Positions 7,205 to 9,564 of a stretch of DNA of 9,564 nucleotides are shown piece after piece. A program made the translations under genes and the position numbers. The notes below the pieces were generated by a model. It had not been told where the DNA came from. It did no database searches and saw only the letters and a list, made by a program, of their open reading frames with translations. Numbering within the stretch: the stretch's first letter is position 1; every line of letters begins with the position of its first letter. Origin of the DNA: Chitinophagaceae bacterium (GTDB lineage: Bacteria > Bacteroidota > Bacteroidia > Chitinophagales > Chitinophagaceae); contig JALOMZ010000034.1 of the NCBI GenBank assembly GCA_025455205.1, forward strand, positions 1 to 9,564. The letters run 5' to 3'.

Positions 7205-8487
7205 GGTTGCGCGCGCTGGTCGCGGTCAAATTCTTTGAATATGAGCCGCAGGCTTTGGTCGTAGGTGAGGTAGTTGTACATCCAGTTGATGAATACCATG
7301 AGTTTGTTTTTGACCCCGAGTATCAGCATCAGGTGCAAAAACATCCATACCAGCCATGCAAACAGTCCGCCGAAATGCCACCTGGGTTTGGGCAGGTCTA
7401 CTACGGCTTTGTTGCGGCCTACCGTGGCCATGCTGCCCAGGTCCTTGTATTCATAGGGCTGCCATTGCTCCGTTGATGGCCCGTGCTTCAGCCAGTTGGC
7501 GGCCAGATTGGCTGCCTGGTTGATGGCCACATTGGCCACCTGCGGGTGGCCGTTGGGATAGGCGGGCGTTTGCATCCAAGCCACATCGCCCAGGGCGTAC
7601 ACATTGCTGAACCCTTCCACCTGGTTAAAGCGGTTCACCCTGATGCGGTTGCCGCGCACCACCAGGGCAGGGTCTATGCCCTGCGGCACATTGCCTTTGA
7701 TACCTGCTGCCCAAATCACCAATCCGCTTTCAATGCTGTTGCCATCTTTCAGGTGAATGGTTTGACCGTTATAGCTTTCCATGATGGTATTAGTGAGCAC
7801 TTCCACGCCCAGTTCTTCCAGGTATTGGCGGCTTTGCCGGCTGCTGCTTTCGCTCATGGCGCCCAGGGTTTTTGAAGTGCCTTCCAGCAACAGGATCCTC
7901 ATCTTCGAAAAATCAATTTCCGGGTAATCCTTTGGCAGCACATAGCTTTTCATTTCGGCAATGGCCCCGCTGAGCTCTACACCGGTGGGGCCGCCGCCCA
8001 CTACCGCAATGGTGAGCAGCCGTTGCTGCTGCACCGGATCTTCCGCATGCAGGTAAGCTTCAAAGTTGGAAATGATCTTGTGGCGCAATTGCAGGGCTTC
8101 CACCGTGCTCTTCATGGGGTAGGTGTGTTGCTCCAGCTCCGCATTTCCAAAAAAATTGGTGTCGGCCCCTGTGGCAATCACCAGATCGTCATAAGCTTGT
8201 GTACCGTTTTCGGTATGTACTATCTGTGCATGGGTATCAATGGCTGTAACCTTATCGAGCCTGATCCGCACATTCCGGCTATTGTGAAACACCTTGCGCA
8301 GTGGGAAGGAAATATTACTGGCATCGAGCCCACCTGTGGCTACCTGGTAAAACAGTGGCTGGAACTGATGGTAGTTGAAGCGGTCAATCAGGATAACGGC
8401 AAAGGCTGCCTGGTTGCTGAGTTTTCTGGCCAGCTGCAAGCCGGCGAAACCGCCGCCGATGATGACTACTTTGCGAATGGTGTGCAT
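7195..8487 (-). CDS. ndh: Type II NADH dehydrogenase-like FAD/NAD(P)-binding oxidoreductase
   Basis: The 430-residue protein has the two-dinucleotide-fold layout of NDH-2. The N-terminal FAD site is VVIIGGGFAG (7-16), the NADH site AVVGGGPTGVE (161-171), and the second FAD contact VYALGD (296-301). The NDH-2 segment PLFYQVATGG (44-53), near the flavin and quinone pocket, is present. The C-terminus is hydrophobic (FGGLFAWLVWMFLHLMLILG, 372-391) and then amphipathic, fitting attachment to the inner face of the cytoplasmic membrane. The expected reaction is NADH oxidation with quinone reduction and no proton pumping. The usual AQxAxQ quinone-site motif reads ANVAIN (318-323) here, with Asn at both Gln positions. 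A related flavoprotein with another acceptor therefore remains possible. The ATG at 8487 places the first glycine motif at the normal distance. No Shine-Dalgarno sequence is evident. The gene lies 93 bases downstream of the cytochrome gene on the same strand. Confidence 0.9.
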   Translation of the reverse strand: MHTIRKVVIIGGGFAGLQLARKLSNQAAFAVILIDRFNYHQFQPLFYQVATGGLDASNISFPLRKVFHNSRNVRIRLDKVTAIDTHAQIVHTENGTQAYDDLVIATGADTNFFGNAELEQHTYPMKSTVEALQLRHKIISNFEAYLHAEDPVQQQRLLTIAVVGGGPTGVELSGAIAEMKSYVLPKDYPEIDFSKMRILLLEGTSKTLGAMSESSSRQSRQYLEELGVEVLTNTIMESYNGQTIHLKDGNSIESGLVIWAAGIKGNVPQGIDPALVVRGNRIRVNRFNQVEGFSNVYALGDVAWMQTPAYPNGHPQVANVAINQAANLAANWLKHGPSTEQWQPYEYKDLGSMATVGRNKAVVDLPKPRWHFGGLFAWLVWMFLHLMLILGVKNKLMVFINWMYNYLTYDQSLRLIFKEFDRDQRAQPTG

Positions 8488-8506
8488 GATAATGATACAA
8501 CAAGGC

Positions 8507-8513
8507 GGGGGGG
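8507..8513. repeat. Seven-G homopolymer before the ndh start
   Basis: A run of seven G on the + strand (seven C on the coding strand) lies 19 bases upstream of the ndh start codon. On the coding strand TTG precedes it and a TATCATTA stretch follows, so the tract could lie in a promoter spacer. Neither element matches the consensus well. Slippage would change the spacer but not the protein. Confidence 0.5.
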
Positions 8514-8545
8514 CAACAGTTTGTTAGGCTGATCATAAATAAGGA

Positions 8546-8568
8546 CCGCAGCATGCCCCACCATGCGG
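8546..8568 (-). terminator. Weak hairpin between the cytochrome and ndh genes
   Basis: On the - strand, 12 bases after the cytochrome stop codon, GCATG (8566-8562) can pair with CATGC (8555-8551) around a six-base loop. CCGC on the outer side can instead pair with GCGG. A T-rich stretch (TCCTTATTTATG) follows. It could be a weak terminator or processing site, so co-transcription of the two genes is uncertain. Confidence 0.3.
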
Positions 8569-8580
8569 CAGGTTCACGGA

Positions 8581-9555
8581 TTATTTTGCCGCCACATAGG
8601 TTGGCCCAACATCCTTTTGGACGGGTTGCAATGTTTGCAGGTACCGGTATATGGCCCGTATATCATTGTCGGTCATGCGGCTGAACAGTTCCCAGGGCAT
8701 TTCTGAAATGGCCACCACCCGTGGCTTGTGAAAGCGGTCTACAAACTGCTGCTCGGTCCATCCATAGATGACACCCGTTTTAGGATCGGGGGTGAGGTTG
8801 GGCGTAACGCAATAGCTGCCTTTTTCCACGGCGCTTTCAAATTTGGTGCCGCCGGCATAGGGCTCGCCAATATAGGCGCCGGTCTTGAGGTCGCGTTCGG
8901 TATGGCAGCCCCTGCAATTGGCCACGCTGTTGGCCAGGTATGAACCATAGGCGGCGGTGGTGTCGGGTGAAACAGCTTCAGGAATGGGCTGGGTGGCGCC
9001 TACCGGCTTGATGGCAAAGGCTTTCATGGCCTTGCCCAGCAGGTTCAGGTCCATAGGGGGTACTTCATGTTTAACGGCGGGTTGCGAACGCAGGTAGGAG
9101 ATCACAGCAGTGAGGTCCTGGTGGCTCAGGTGCTGAAACGGCATGAAGTCGAAGAGGGCGCGGCCATCGTGGCCCACCCCCGAGCGCAGGGCCCGGGCCA
9201 GCTGGGCATCGGTGAGCCGGCCAATGCCGGTGGCGCTGTCGGGCGTGATGTTGGGGCCGTAAATGGTGCCAATAGGAAGTTCAATGACAAAGCCGCCGGA
9301 GAGGGGCAGCTTTTCGCCGGCATTGATGCGCTGCTGGTTTTCCATGGGCGAGTGGCAGTTGCCGCAATGTGCCGGACCGTAAACCAGGTAGGCGCCGCGG
9401 GCAATGATGCCAGAGTCAGTGCTGGCTTTGATATTGTCGGGATATGGTGCGTCAAACTTGCGGTCGTGCAGGCTGAATACAGCCACCAGCAGGCCGCCAA
9501 TCACAACGATCAGGCCGAATACGGCCCAGGTCAGGAATTTCCGGAGGGTTTTCAT
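8581..9555 (-). CDS. Membrane-anchored diheme cytochrome c
   Basis: The 324-residue protein starts with a positively charged end and one hydrophobic segment (about 9-28), which acts as an uncleaved membrane anchor or signal. Two cytochrome c domains follow, each with a heme-attachment motif: CGNCH (64-68) and CRGCH (214-218). Likely axial Met ligands are Met138 (in FDFMPF) and Met286 (in SEMPWE). Each domain also has the NITPD/NLTPD segment (102-106, 253-257) seen in the cytochrome subunits of alcohol and sugar dehydrogenases. It should transfer electrons on the periplasmic face of the inner membrane; the partner is unknown, since no dehydrogenase or oxidase gene is visible here. The ATG at 9555 gives the charged N-terminus. 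The promoter lies mostly beyond the window, with only nine bases upstream visible. The ndh gene follows on the same strand after 93 bases. Confidence 0.92.
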   Translation of the reverse strand: MKTLRKFLTWAVFGLIVVIGGLLVAVFSLHDRKFDAPYPDNIKASTDSGIIARGAYLVYGPAHCGNCHSPMENQQRINAGEKLPLSGGFVIELPIGTIYGPNITPDSATGIGRLTDAQLARALRSGVGHDGRALFDFMPFQHLSHQDLTAVISYLRSQPAVKHEVPPMDLNLLGKAMKAFAIKPVGATQPIPEAVSPDTTAAYGSYLANSVANCRGCHTERDLKTGAYIGEPYAGGTKFESAVEKGSYCVTPNLTPDPKTGVIYGWTEQQFVDRFHKPRVVAISEMPWELFSRMTDNDIRAIYRYLQTLQPVQKDVGPTYVAAK

Positions 9556-9564
9556 GATGGAAGT

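Overview
The window reads as chromosomal DNA from a moderately GC-rich member of the Bacteroidota, probably of the Chitinophagaceae type. This rests on three things: the NusA and IF2 proteins have the Bacteroidota layout (a NusA of about 415 residues without the long proteobacterial tail, and an IF2 with a long Ala/Pro/Glu linker); TAnnTTTG-type -7 boxes occur in front of genes; and Shine-Dalgarno sequences are lacking at most starts. No database search was possible, so the family-level placement is inference.

Layout. Positions 1-158 hold no gene but contain a good Bacteroidota promoter and a strong hairpin with a T-rich tail. The transcription/translation operon rimP-nusA-infB follows on the + strand (159-4957) and is closed by a clear intrinsic terminator (about 4987-5022). 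A 271-base gap with two dyad symmetries leads to a gene for a secreted protein of unknown family (5229-6200) that carries a plausible Cys-His-Asp papain-like triad. A ten-helix EamA/DMT-family transporter follows (6259-7167). On the - strand, converging on the transporter, lie a type II NADH dehydrogenase-like flavoprotein (8487-7195) and, upstream of it, a membrane-anchored diheme cytochrome c (9555-8581).

How the genes work together. RimP (30S maturation), NusA (RNA polymerase pausing, termination and antitermination) and IF2 (initiator tRNA recruitment and subunit joining) form the conserved core that couples transcription to translation. The hairpin lies inside the predicted leader RNA of this operon and could act as an attenuator, possibly under NusA control; it could equally be the terminator of a gene to the left. 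The two - strand genes are both redox proteins (NADH to quinone; c-type heme electron transfer) and may be co-transcribed, although a weak hairpin separates them. The secreted protein and the transporter have no evident link to their neighbours.

Most of the window is ordinary housekeeping sequence. I see no mobile element, CRISPR array, tRNA or rRNA gene, and no defence system. The items most worth a second look are the unrecognised secreted protein, the operon leader hairpin, the apparently leaderless transporter start, and the altered quinone-site motif in the flavoprotein.
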